Shown piece by piece: positions 33,620 through 41,711 of a stretch of 43,047 nucleotides of DNA; within the stretch, counting starts at the first letter, position 1, and each line of letters starts with the position of its first letter. The notes under the pieces were generated by a model. It was not told where the DNA came from. It worked only from the letters and a program-made list of their open reading frames with translations, and ran no database searches. The position numbers were made by a program, and so were the translations under genes. Source of the DNA: an uncultured Bacteroidales bacterium (lineage in GTDB: Bacteria > Bacteroidota > Bacteroidia > Bacteroidales > Paludibacteraceae); NCBI GenBank assembly GCA_946186735.1, contig CAMHOK010000004.1, positions 1-43,047 of the forward strand. Direction: 5' to 3'.

Positions 33620-34963
33620 TTACTTTTTAATGATCCAACACCAAGGAATAGCTGTATCGAAGATGATGGTTGCTTCTGTATCAGTTGTTATGGAAGGCAG
33701 TTTGGCACCGTCGCCCGCACCGTCTTCCGAGAACCACCAGCCTGCCAGCTCGCCATCGGCTTTCCATATACGCCACATGTGCGACCAGTCGGTGGCTGTA
33801 GCGAATGCGAAATATTGGTTGCCGGTATAGATGGTGATGTCGGCTTGCTGCTGATAAGGTGTCTCTCCGGCTGTCATGTCGGAGAAAGACCAACTGTTCC
33901 AGTCGGCGGTATGATACAGATGTGTCTTGTCTGCTTCAGAGTTGTCTAAGGTCCATTTGGTGATACTCTGTTCTCTGAGGTCGATCCATAGTCCCCAATA
34001 GCCCTGACCGGGTTTGTAGCCTTGCACATAGCCGGGCTCGGTCTGCACGCTGATGATATGGTCCTCTACTAACGGCGACTCTCCGAACAAGCGCTCGCCG
34101 TTGGTCTGCATGGTGGGGCTGAAGAAGAACGAGGTCTCGTCGGACGGAGCATACACATGTACCTCATACTGGTAAGCGTCCACACGATTGACATACTGAT
34201 AGAAGCCATAGATATAATCCGACTGCTCCACATTGCCCAGGAAAGCATAGAGGCAGGTGTAGTCGCTTATCTCGTCGAGCACCTCAGGCTTCATCACTAT
34301 CAGCTTATGCTCAGAGACAGTGATGTTGCCGCTGTTGTCGCTCAGAGTGATGGTCATCGGATAAGTACCTTTGGCGGTGAAGATGTGCGAGATAGTTATC
34401 TCTTCTTCGCGTTTAGACAGTGGGTAGGTCTCCGAGAAGTCCACATCGGGTATCTCAACCTTTGCTTCCTTGAGGAAGTCCTCTCCGTAGAGGGTGGCGG
34501 TGAGCAGGCACTCTGCCTGACCCGACTCTTCGTCAAAATCAACGGCAATCTGTTTCCTCAGCCCGCCTATATAGGGCGCGGTGGTCGAGGGAGCGTAGCG
34601 CACGCTTACCGTCTTCTTCATCTCCGAACCATGGATGTCGGTGGCAGTGATGATAAGGTCTTGCGGGAAAGTGGCATCCATAGGTATGGTGATGTCGTAA
34701 TCGAAGTTCCATACCTTTGGCGCTTGAGAGCTAAGGTCGCTCGTCTGGTTGATACCCAGCGCGGCGCAGGTCAGGCTCACCGATCTCAGACCCGTGTAGC
34801 ACGAAGCTTGTCCGCTGATGGTCACCTGCTTGCCGGGGAACACATCTATCAGCTCGGTGCTCACATACAAGCCGGGACGAAGGTTGGCACCCTCTTCGCC
34901 GCAAGATGAGAACAAGCAAAGAATAGATGCAAGTATAAGAAGGATGAATGTTGTTCTTTTCAT
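33620..34963 (-). CDS. Surface glycan-binding lipoprotein (SusE/SusF-like)
   Basis: The 447-residue lipoprotein (signal MKRTTFILLILASILCLFSS, then CGEEG) has a chain of beta-sandwich domains. An immunoglobulin-like part is at about 25-125, another at 130-225 (LLTATLYGEDF... TYPMTITLSDNSGNITV), and a C-terminal part of about 210 residues is rich in tryptophan and tyrosine. It is placed where surface glycan-binding proteins of galactan loci lie and probably helps capture galactan. It starts 11 bases after the GH53 lipoprotein gene. The assignment rests mainly on context. Confidence 0.82.
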   Translation of the reverse strand: MKRTTFILLILASILCLFSSCGEEGANLRPGLYVSTELIDVFPGKQVTISGQASCYTGLRSVSLTCAALGINQTSDLSSQAPKVWNFDYDITIPMDATFPQDLIITATDIHGSEMKKTVSVRYAPSTTAPYIGGLRKQIAVDFDEESGQAECLLTATLYGEDFLKEAKVEIPDVDFSETYPLSKREEEITISHIFTAKGTYPMTITLSDNSGNITVSEHKLIVMKPEVLDEISDYTCLYAFLGNVEQSDYIYGFYQYVNRVDAYQYEVHVYAPSDETSFFFSPTMQTNGERLFGESPLVEDHIISVQTEPGYVQGYKPGQGYWGLWIDLREQSITKWTLDNSEADKTHLYHTADWNSWSFSDMTAGETPYQQQADITIYTGNQYFAFATATDWSHMWRIWKADGELAGWWFSEDGAGDGAKLPSITTDTEATIIFDTAIPWCWIIKK

Positions 34964-34974
34964 GGCGGATGAAT

Positions 34975-36438
34975 TTATTGGTTATATCTGAAGGCGTCCC
35001 ATGCGGGGAGCATCTTCCCTGAGAAATCAAAGAGTGTGGAGTTGCCCGTCACGTTCTTCTCTCCTGCAGCCCATCCGCAGTTGGGTGCGGCTATATAGAC
35101 GGGGTCCCAATAGATAAAGCCCAGCAGGTGTTCCGAGCCGGCTGCTATCTGCTCTGCGAGGTCGAGCATGAACTGCCGCTGTGCCTCAGGCGTCATGTCG
35201 GTATAAGGCTTGTTGTCGGCTATCTGACCTATAGAGCCGTCCTCCAAAGTGGTGTTCCATGCAAAACCCACCTCCATGAAGATGAAGTCTTTGTTGTAGA
35301 TCTTTACGAGCGACTCAGCGTCGGCAATCATCTGCTCAATGGTCTTATGCCCGTAGAAAGGATAATAGGACGCGCCTATGATATCATAATCAAGGTTAGC
35401 GTTGCTCATGGCAGAGAAGAACCATTTGAAGTTGTCGATAGTGATACTCTCGCTGGTGGTGAGATGGATGATGATTTTTGCGTCGGGGCATACCTCTCTC
35501 ACTGCTTTGGCGCCTTGTTGGAGAAGCGAAGCGAGGTTGAACATATCAGAGCAATAGCCGTTGACGCTGTCGGTGGGCACGCCGTTAGCATCGGTAGTGC
35601 CGAAGAGGATACCCGACTGTATCTCGTTGCCTAACGACACATACTCGGGAGCCGTCCCTTGGTCGCGCATACGGATAAGGAAATCACGGGTGTAGGTGTA
35701 CATCGCCTCCTTGAGCTGCTCAAGACTAAAGTCGCGCCATGCCGCAGGTTTATACTGCTCACCACCATTGGTCCAGAAGTCGGAATAATGGAAAGTGAGC
35801 TCGATGAGCATACCTGCCGCTTTGGCTCTCTTGGCGAGCGCAAGGATGTTGTCTTGGTCTTGGATACCGGCAAAGAAGCGGTTCGACGGCTCGTTGGCGG
35901 GGTTGCCCGGGTCGTTATACAGACGCAGACGAGCCAGGTTCATACCTCCCTTGGCACAGAGCTCGAAGCAGTCGCCTGTCTTGCCGTCGGCATCGGCGAA
36001 AGTACCGCCGTTGTTCTCCACTTGCGAGAGCATCGACATATCGCCACCGGTGATGAGTGTGCGGCGGTTAGACACTTGGCGCAGATAGGCGGTCTGAAGA
36101 GTGAACGAGGCATCTGTTCCTAAGGCTGAGGCTTCGATAGCCACCTTGCCGCCCTTGACCTCTATGCCGCGCAACAAGGCGCGTTTCCATACAGAAGAGC
36201 TGAGTGTGGTGGCGGACTTCCTGTCGCCGGCTGCGATAGTGAGCAAAGCACCATCGGTGCCGCGGACAAAGGCCTCCAAGTCGTATATACCGTCCGCCAC
36301 CTCTACCGTGCCGTTGAGCGAACCAACCTCCACTACCTTAACCTGAGGCTGCGGATCGTCCATCGAACCCGGATAACCGGACTGACACCCCAACATAGCT
36401 AACATAACCAAGATGGGAAAAAGGTGTTTTTGTTTCAT
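34975..36438 (-). CDS. Surface GH53 endo-beta-1,4-galactanase lipoprotein
   Basis: The 487-residue lipoprotein (signal ending LAMLGC, cysteine 18) has a ~100-residue beta-sandwich domain (about 32-125) followed by a GH53 barrel. The acid/base is E272 in VSLGNEIQ and the nucleophile E389 in IFMEVGFAW. It should sit on the cell surface and make the first cuts in beta-1,4-galactan. It is the first gene of the locus; its leader carries the hairpin at 36480-36524. No regulator gene precedes it in this window. Confidence 0.93.
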   Translation of the reverse strand: MKQKHLFPILVMLAMLGCQSGYPGSMDDPQPQVKVVEVGSLNGTVEVADGIYDLEAFVRGTDGALLTIAAGDRKSATTLSSSVWKRALLRGIEVKGGKVAIEASALGTDASFTLQTAYLRQVSNRRTLITGGDMSMLSQVENNGGTFADADGKTGDCFELCAKGGMNLARLRLYNDPGNPANEPSNRFFAGIQDQDNILALAKRAKAAGMLIELTFHYSDFWTNGGEQYKPAAWRDFSLEQLKEAMYTYTRDFLIRMRDQGTAPEYVSLGNEIQSGILFGTTDANGVPTDSVNGYCSDMFNLASLLQQGAKAVREVCPDAKIIIHLTTSESITIDNFKWFFSAMSNANLDYDIIGASYYPFYGHKTIEQMIADAESLVKIYNKDFIFMEVGFAWNTTLEDGSIGQIADNKPYTDMTPEAQRQFMLDLAEQIAAGSEHLLGFIYWDPVYIAAPNCGWAAGEKNVTGNSTLFDFSGKMLPAWDAFRYNQ

Positions 36439-36479
36439 AGGTATTATCTGATTAAGTTATTAATTATGTTCTTGTTAAG

Positions 36480-36524
36480 AGAACAAAAACAGTACTTTTG
36501 TCTTCCAACGATGCAAAAGTACTG
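36480..36524 (-). promoter_or_regulatory. Terminator-like inverted repeat in the galactan-locus leader
   Basis: CAGTACTTTTG (36490-36500) and CAAAAGTACTG (36514-36524) form a perfect 11-base inverted repeat with a 13-base loop. Read on the minus strand, toward the GH53 lipoprotein gene, it is followed by TTTTTGTTC, which looks like a rho-independent terminator about 45 bases before the ATG. It could be an attenuator, an operator, or a terminator of an upstream transcript. Confidence 0.6.
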
Positions 36525-36611
36525 CCATTTAGTCAGCCAAAGCTATAAAATACCGATAAATATAATGGATAATATTATGGTCTTTATCTCCTTATAACTC
36601 GTACTTTGTGG

Positions 36612-36619
36612 CAAAGGTA
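36612..36619 (-). promoter_or_regulatory. Candidate -7 box of the galactan locus
   Basis: TACCTTTG on the minus strand, with no TTTG at the usual distance upstream, as expected if an activator is needed. Transcription would start near 36606 and cross the inverted repeat. An alternative -7 box, TACTTTTG at 36514-36521, lies inside that repeat. Confidence 0.4.
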
Positions 36620-36676
36620 GTAATTTTTCTCGAATAAATCGAGTCTTGAAGCTTTTTTGTTTTTCTTTTTCAACCT

Positions 36677-36708
36677 CTTGCACAATTGAGATAATATTCA
36701 TACTTTTG
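36677..36708 (+). promoter_or_regulatory. Promoter of mreB
   Basis: CTTG at 36677-36680 (one base off TTTG), 20 bases, TACTTTTG at 36701-36708. The leader to the ATG at 36771 is about 55 bases. Confidence 0.65.
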
Positions 36709-36770
36709 CAAGCAGAAACGACAGGACGCACTGATCGTTTCACGACACTTTAACCTAAACACTTAACTCT

Positions 36771-37802
36771 ATGAAACTCTTCTCTTTAAGCCGAGAGATT
36801 GCTATCGATCTCGGCACAGCCAACACCATCATTATCGAAGATGGCGAGATCGTAGTTGACGAACCATCCGTAGTTGCCATCCGCAAGACCGACGACAGCA
36901 TGTACGCTGTGGGTAAGCGGGCTGCCGTCATGCAAGATCGCGACAGTCCGTCCAGCAAGCTCTATACCGTCCGTCCACTCAAGAAAGGTGTGATAGCCGA
37001 CTACAAAGCGTGCGAGATGATGATCCGCGGACTCATCAATCTCATCCCCAAGAAGACGCGTCTGGTCAAGCCCAACATACGCATGGTGGTATGTGTACCC
37101 TCGGGTGCCACACCTGCCGAGATACATATCATCAACGACTCATGTCTGCAGTCGGGTGCTCACGAACTGTATCTCATCTACGAGCCCATGGCGGCTGCCT
37201 TAGGTATGGGGTTCGATGTGGAGGGACCTGACGGTGTGATGGTGGTTGATATAGGCGGCGGCACCACAGAGATAGCCGTCATGTCGCTCGGCGCGTTAGT
37301 GGTCAACGAGTCGATACCTATTGCCGGCGATGCTCTCAACCAAGACATCATACAGTACATGGACAAGGCACACGGCATGCGTATCAGCGAACCCACAGCC
37401 GAGCGTATCAAGAAACAGGTGGGCTCAGCTCTTATCGACTTGGAGAACCCGCCGGAGGACATGCATGTGGTAGGACCCAACAAAGCCACCGACCTGCCGC
37501 TCACCGTCGCCGTCAGTTATATGGAGATAGCCCATTGCTTAGACAAGAACATCTCCAACATCGAGACGGCTATCCTTCAAGCTCTGCGTAAGACGCCTTC
37601 GGAGCTGTATGCCGACATCGTCAAGAACGGCATCTACCTCACGGGCGGCGGCGCACTGTTGCACGGCTTAGCACAACGCCTGTCGGAGCGTATGACCATC
37701 GACTTCCATGTCGCCGAAGACCCGCTACACTCCGTGGCCAAAGGTACAGGCTTAGCCCTGAAGAACGTACACAACCTGAGCTTCATCATTCAGGGATATT
37801 AA
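36771..37802 (+). CDS. mreB: Rod-shape-determining protein MreB
   Basis: The 343-residue actin-like protein forms membrane filaments that guide side-wall synthesis. The phosphate-1 loop AIDLGTANTIII (about 11-22), the phosphate-2 loop VVDIGGGTTEIAVMS (about 157-171) and the adenosine motif YLTGGGALLHGL (about 291-302) are all present. The length is normal. mreC, mreD, the elongation transpeptidase and rodA, which usually follow in Bacteroidota, are absent here. A 44-codon ORF and an Smr gene follow instead, so this may be a detached or second copy. Confidence 0.94.
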   Translation: MKLFSLSREIAIDLGTANTIIIEDGEIVVDEPSVVAIRKTDDSMYAVGKRAAVMQDRDSPSSKLYTVRPLKKGVIADYKACEMMIRGLINLIPKKTRLVKPNIRMVVCVPSGATPAEIHIINDSCLQSGAHELYLIYEPMAAALGMGFDVEGPDGVMVVDIGGGTTEIAVMSLGALVVNESIPIAGDALNQDIIQYMDKAHGMRISEPTAERIKKQVGSALIDLENPPEDMHVVGPNKATDLPLTVAVSYMEIAHCLDKNISNIETAILQALRKTPSELYADIVKNGIYLTGGGALLHGLAQRLSERMTIDFHVAEDPLHSVAKGTGLALKNVHNLSFIIQGY

Positions 37803-37840
37803 AAATCATACAGATCCTCCGTTCTACTCAACGCGAAGGT

Positions 37841-37975
37841 ATGGACAACGTCATCCGCCGGCTCGAGGAGTCCGACTTCTTCACCGCACCAGCGTCCACC
37901 AAGTGCCCGCTACTCTGCCTCATCCAGACCGCCGACGGCATTGCCTCCTCTATCCTCGAGAACAACAATTGGTAA
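37841..37975 (+). CDS. Small 44-codon ORF, uncertain
   Basis: An ATG at 37841, preceded by a purine-rich GCGAAGG stretch, opens a 44-residue frame that begins MDNVIRRLEESDFFTAPAST and ends SSILENNNW. It lies between mreB and the Smr gene on the same strand, with codon use like its neighbours. I do not recognise it. It may be a real micro-protein or the remnant of a longer gene. Confidence 0.35.
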   Translation: MDNVIRRLEESDFFTAPASTKCPLLCLIQTADGIASSILENNNW

Positions 37976-38004
37976 AAAAAACTGAAAGAGAAAACAATCC
38001 AACC

Positions 38005-38304
38005 ATGCCCAAGCATCAAAACGAAGTCATCATCGACCTGCACCTTGAGGCGCTGCCACCAAACGGCAGCAACCTCTCGGTGCACGAGAAACATGAGTAC
38101 CAACTATGGTACTTCCGCCAGCGTATGCAGGAACAAGTCCGTTATCGTGGCAGGCGAATTATCGTCATCCACGGCAAAGGACAAGGCATCCTCAAACGCG
38201 ACATCCGACGAATATTGTCAAGAGACTATGCCGGTCGTGTCGAGTACCACGATGCCGACTTCTCACGCTACAAAGACGGCGCCACTTTGGTGATTGTGAA
38301 ATAA
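38005..38304 (+). CDS. Stand-alone Smr-domain protein
   Basis: The 99-residue protein is an Smr (small MutS-related) domain. Marks are the IIDLHLE start and the loop IIVIHGKGQGILKRDIRRIL, with the HGKGxG motif tied to nuclease activity on branched DNA or RNA in relatives. In many Bacteroidota this domain is the C-terminal part of a larger protein; here it is alone. The ATG at 38005 is preferred over an upstream GTG-like start because the family homology begins there. Confidence 0.8.
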   Translation: MPKHQNEVIIDLHLEALPPNGSNLSVHEKHEYQLWYFRQRMQEQVRYRGRRIIVIHGKGQGILKRDIRRILSRDYAGRVEYHDADFSRYKDGATLVIVK

Positions 38305-38313
38305 AAAGACAAC

Positions 38314-38336
38314 CGCAGGCGGGACACCTGCGTCCC
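38314..38336. repeat. Nested short palindrome after the Smr gene
   Basis: CGCAGG/CCTGCG and GGGAC/GTCCC form two overlapping hairpins. The right arm and flank (GTCCCAAGC) match the palindrome near 24121, suggesting copies of one small dispersed element. Confidence 0.45.
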
Positions 38337-38374
38337 AAGCGACCCCTCCACTCTCGCTATCATTTGCACAAAAA

Positions 38375-38880
38375 TATCCGTGCTCATCCGTGTTCGTAGA
38401 AAAGAATTATCCGTGTAAAAAGAGTTCCGTGCTCATCCGTGCTTTTCCGTGTTCGTTAAAAAAAAGGAATCCGTGTAGAAAGAGCTTCCGTATATTCCGT
38501 CTGTTCCGTACATAAAAAGCATTCGTCAGATTCGTGAGATTCGTACAGAAAAGAGCAATCCGTGCCTCTTCCGTGCTAATCCGTGTTCGTTAAAAAAAGT
38601 ATCCGTGTAGGATGAGTATCCGTGTAAAAGAAGTTTCCGTGTAGAAAGAGCTTCTGTGTTTTCCGTCTGTTCCGTACAAAAAACAATTCGTAAGATTCGT
38701 GTGATTCGTACAGAAAAGAGAAATCCGTGCTTTCCGTGAGTTCCGTACATAAAAAGAATTCGTCAGATTCGTCAGATTCGTACAGAAAAGAGAAATCCGT
38801 GCCTCTTCCGTGTTCATCCGTGTTCGTTAGAAAAAGGTATCCGTGTTCGTTAATAGAAGTTCCGTGTAAATCCGTGTAGA
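38375..38880. repeat. Array of degenerate short repeats (TCCGTG/ATTCGT family)
   Basis: About 500 bases are made almost only of words such as ATCCGTGT, TTCCGTGC, CCGTGTTCGTTA with A-runs, and ATTCGTCAGATTCGTGAGAT followed by TCGTACAGAAAAGAG. The longer blocks recur at about 38521, 38690 and 38758, giving a loose higher-order unit. Frames read through it give only repetitive, gene-like nonsense. It separates the Smr gene from the luxS promoter. Confidence 0.85.
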
Positions 38881-38882
38881 TA

Positions 38883-38914
38883 TTTGCGTGTACCACAAAA
38901 AAGTAGTACCTTTG
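38883..38914 (+). promoter_or_regulatory. Promoter of luxS
   Basis: TTTG at 38883-38886, 20 bases, TACCTTTG at 38907-38914. The leader to the ATG at 39000 is about 80 bases. The promoter begins directly at the end of the repeat array. Confidence 0.8.
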
Positions 38915-38999
38915 CAACGTTGTGTCTGCAGTCATCTCGTTGTTCAGCACGGAGCCGTGTTCTGCAGCACGGGAGTTACCAACATCAACTATCGTCATC

Positions 39000-39494
39000 A
39001 TGGAAGTTATTCAGAGTTTCACTATCGACCACACTCGTCTCAAGCCCGGTATCTATGTCTCGCGCAAGGACAAAGGGTTCACCACTTTCGATCTTCGCAT
39101 CACCGAGCCTAACCAAGAACCGGCAGTAGCACCGGCTGCCATGCACAGTCTGGAGCACCTCATGGCCACCTGGTTCCGCAACAGCGAGGTGAAGGACGAT
39201 GTCGTTTATGTAGGACCGATGGGCTGTCTGACCGGTATGTATGTCGTCATGACGGGCAACTACAGTGTACATGACATGCGTCGTCTGACTATCGAGTGCC
39301 TCCAATGGGTGCTCCTTCAGACCACTGTGCCCGCCACCACACCACAGACCTGCGGCAACTACCTGCTGCACGACCTGCCTATGTGCCGGTGGGAGAGTCG
39401 ACGCTATTTAGAACGCTTACAGACTGCTTTCCATTGCGAATATACCCCGCTGCATATCACCCTCGACGACGGCCGAGTCTTTGCCGATGCTTGA
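39000..39494 (+). CDS. luxS: S-ribosylhomocysteine lyase LuxS
   Basis: The 164-residue enzyme cleaves S-ribosylhomocysteine to homocysteine and DPD, the precursor of AI-2, in the activated methyl cycle. The metal site HSLEH is at residues 49-53 and the third ligand C118 lies in CGNYLLHDLPM. The catalytic cysteine C76 is in GPMGCLTG, where the residue after the cysteine is leucine instead of the usual arginine. The ATG at 39000 (MEVIQSFTIDHT) is chosen since the frame open further upstream begins near the transcription start. No pfs/mtnN gene is beside it. Confidence 0.93.
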   Translation: MEVIQSFTIDHTRLKPGIYVSRKDKGFTTFDLRITEPNQEPAVAPAAMHSLEHLMATWFRNSEVKDDVVYVGPMGCLTGMYVVMTGNYSVHDMRRLTIECLQWVLLQTTVPATTPQTCGNYLLHDLPMCRWESRRYLERLQTAFHCEYTPLHITLDDGRVFADA

Positions 39495-39556
39495 ACAAGG
39501 TCAAGCCAACCGGCTCGTCGATTATCTGTTATACGAACTTCAGTTAAAAGAAAAGA

Positions 39557-40105
39557 ATGATTATGATAGACCGTATTATCGATTACAACCGCTCTTTTGT
39601 GGAGCGTAAGGGTTATGAGCCGTACATCACTGATAAGTACCCCGACAAGAAACTGGCGGTGCTCACCTGCATGGACACACGTCTGACGGAGTTGTTGCCT
39701 GCCGCACTCGGACTAAAGAACGGCGATGCCAAGATCATCAAGAACGCCGGTGGACTCATCCTCTCACCTTTCGACTCGGCCATGCGCAGTCTCATCGTTG
39801 CTATCTATGAGTTAGGGGTGGAAGAGGTCATGGTGGTAGCACACACTCAGTGTGGTGCTTGCCACATGAGCTACAGCCATTTCCTGCCACTGATGAGAGA
39901 GCGCGGCATTAAAGACGACACGTTAGACACTATCCGCGAGTGCGGTATCGACCTCAACCGGTGGTTAGATGGGTTCCACGACACCGAGACCTCCGTGAGT
40001 CGAACGGTCAAGACTATTCAGAACCACCCGCTCATACCCCGCGACATCATCGTACGGGGCTTCATCATCGACTCCGTCACCGGAGCCCTGACACCCGTAG
40101 AGTAA
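39557..40105 (+). CDS. Beta-class carbonic anhydrase
   Basis: The 182-residue enzyme hydrates CO2 to bicarbonate. Zinc ligands C38, H96 and C99 are present (LTCMDTR and HTQCGAC), with the D40-R42 pair. It belongs to the short prokaryotic beta-CA type. It could supply bicarbonate for carboxylation in a fermenting, succinate-forming cell; this is inference. ATGs at 39557 and 39563 are both possible starts. It follows luxS by 62 bases and may share its transcript; a 40-codon ORF overlapping both ends (39487-39609) is not convincing. Confidence 0.92.
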   Translation: MIMIDRIIDYNRSFVERKGYEPYITDKYPDKKLAVLTCMDTRLTELLPAALGLKNGDAKIIKNAGGLILSPFDSAMRSLIVAIYELGVEEVMVVAHTQCGACHMSYSHFLPLMRERGIKDDTLDTIRECGIDLNRWLDGFHDTETSVSRTVKTIQNHPLIPRDIIVRGFIIDSVTGALTPVE

Positions 40106-40164
40106 CTCATTAACCTTAAGAACACAGATGAGCAGGAATTATTAATCTTCATTCCGCTTCAATC

Positions 40165-41694
40165 ATGAGAAACAACATCCACTGGCTAATCGTTAGTTTA
40201 TGTCTGCTACTCGTTTCGTGCAACAACCAAAAGCAGGCTATTGTAACTATCGACGACCAGACGGGCATCATCTCCTCAGCCGATAGTGCTGCCATTGTAC
40301 ACTTGTTCGATTCTTGCTTCAATCAGAACATCTATCTCTCGGTGTTTAAAGGAGCTCAGAGTTATCAAGAAGCCCTCGACAACAATCCCAAAGCCAACAT
40401 CCCGCTCCGTCAGCGAGGTACAAGTTTGGCGGTAGCCTACTACGTTGCCAACAACTATATCTTCGTCTCTGTTCCTATGGCCTATCAAAACACCTACGAT
40501 AGCAAATATGCTGTACAGATGTTCGAACTGCAGTCATACGCCCTCACTCACAAGCAGGACAAAGACAATATCAAAGCGGCAATGGGTCTTATGGCTCAGA
40601 TGCTGCAACACAAACAGAACTTCTTCGTGAAGTTGGCGAGTAGCATCACCAGCGTGGTGGACTATTTTAATGAAGCGCTGATAATGCCCTCGCGCAGCTT
40701 CTTGCATTTTATGTTCTTCCGCATACCTCTGCTCTACTCTTTGATCTATGTCCGACTTACCGGCTCCATCGGATGGTCTATCTGTATTGCTATCATACTG
40801 CTTATTGTGATAGCCTTCCTAAGGAACATGACCGAAGGGCATCGACTCGCCTTCAGCATATTGTATGTGTTCCAATTCTTGTCTCTTCTGTGCCTGATAT
40901 TCTTCTCTTTACCATCGTTCGACACCGTGATGATGATGAGAGAGACCGGACTGTTTCACTCAAGCGATATCTTGCTCAACCTATATTGCAATGCGTCGTC
41001 CACATCGTCATCTATCACCGCAGCCGTTGTCTTCATCGTCCTCTATCTCATTCGTTTCGCTTTCGAGATGGTCCAACATATATATAATTACAACTCTCTG
41101 ATAGAAATGAAACAGGAGGATCTCGCCAACGAGTATTTAAGCAAACTGTCAGACGAGAAAGGCGACAAACTACCTGCCACCATAGGCTTGTTCGTTCTGG
41201 TTTTCCTGCTTCCTAAGCTCATCGTCTGGGCCGTCTGCGCATACCTTTTTCAACAGATCATCTGCTCCGACCTGTTAGGCAAGATCGGACATTTAGGTCA
41301 GGATGACCGGAAAGGTAAGTTTGTTACATCGGTTGATGAGTTCTCTAAGATATACGCTGTCTTACTCGGTTATTTCACACTTCCCATAATGTGGTATTTT
41401 GCCGGGATGTTTGATATGCATCATATCATTGATATGGCAATAGAGAGTAAGTATATTTATTTGTTGGTAACATTGTTCCTCATCCTTTTTATCGCAATCA
41501 GCTTTCTTGCGGTTCTACTCACAGATTACCTTGAAGACTTAGGTTACTTTTTCGTCGACTCGAAACTTAACATGAGCGAGAAATTCTTTAAGATAACATT
41601 CAAGACTATAGGCGTATCGCTGCTAATCTGCATATTGGCACTATTGGCTTTGACACCGGTACTTAGCCTATGGGTCTATCCTATCTTCTCATAA
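40165..41694 (+). CDS. Membrane lipoprotein with possible TPM-like domain
   Basis: The 509-residue protein begins with a lipoprotein signal (NNIHWLIVSLCLLLVSC, cysteine 19). Residues 20-150 (IVTIDDQTGIISSADSAAIV, VAYYVANNYIFVSVPMAY) recall the TPM/YgcG domain found outside the membrane in several envelope proteins. From about residue 190 there are six to eight hydrophobic helices with a short cytoplasmic stretch near 310-335 (IEMKQEDLANEYLSKLSDEK). I do not know the function. It lies 59 bases after the carbonic anhydrase gene. Confidence 0.68.
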   Translation: MRNNIHWLIVSLCLLLVSCNNQKQAIVTIDDQTGIISSADSAAIVHLFDSCFNQNIYLSVFKGAQSYQEALDNNPKANIPLRQRGTSLAVAYYVANNYIFVSVPMAYQNTYDSKYAVQMFELQSYALTHKQDKDNIKAAMGLMAQMLQHKQNFFVKLASSITSVVDYFNEALIMPSRSFLHFMFFRIPLLYSLIYVRLTGSIGWSICIAIILLIVIAFLRNMTEGHRLAFSILYVFQFLSLLCLIFFSLPSFDTVMMMRETGLFHSSDILLNLYCNASSTSSSITAAVVFIVLYLIRFAFEMVQHIYNYNSLIEMKQEDLANEYLSKLSDEKGDKLPATIGLFVLVFLLPKLIVWAVCAYLFQQIICSDLLGKIGHLGQDDRKGKFVTSVDEFSKIYAVLLGYFTLPIMWYFAGMFDMHHIIDMAIESKYIYLLVTLFLILFIAISFLAVLLTDYLEDLGYFFVDSKLNMSEKFFKITFKTIGVSLLICILALLALTPVLSLWVYPIFS

Positions 41695-41711
41695 CCTATC
41701 GCCCTGATCGC

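Noticed and set aside
38375..38880. CRISPR array or multiple operator sites
   Set aside because: Repeat lengths and order are irregular, with no constant spacer length.
38526..39001. Several frames of 70-140 codons in the repeat array, rich in NTDEHG and ESDESDE-like strings
   Set aside because: They are translations of the degenerate repeats and show no real protein features.
39487..39609. 40-codon frame overlapping luxS and the carbonic anhydrase gene
   Set aside because: It overlaps both neighbours, and its second half is simply the anhydrase gene in another frame.
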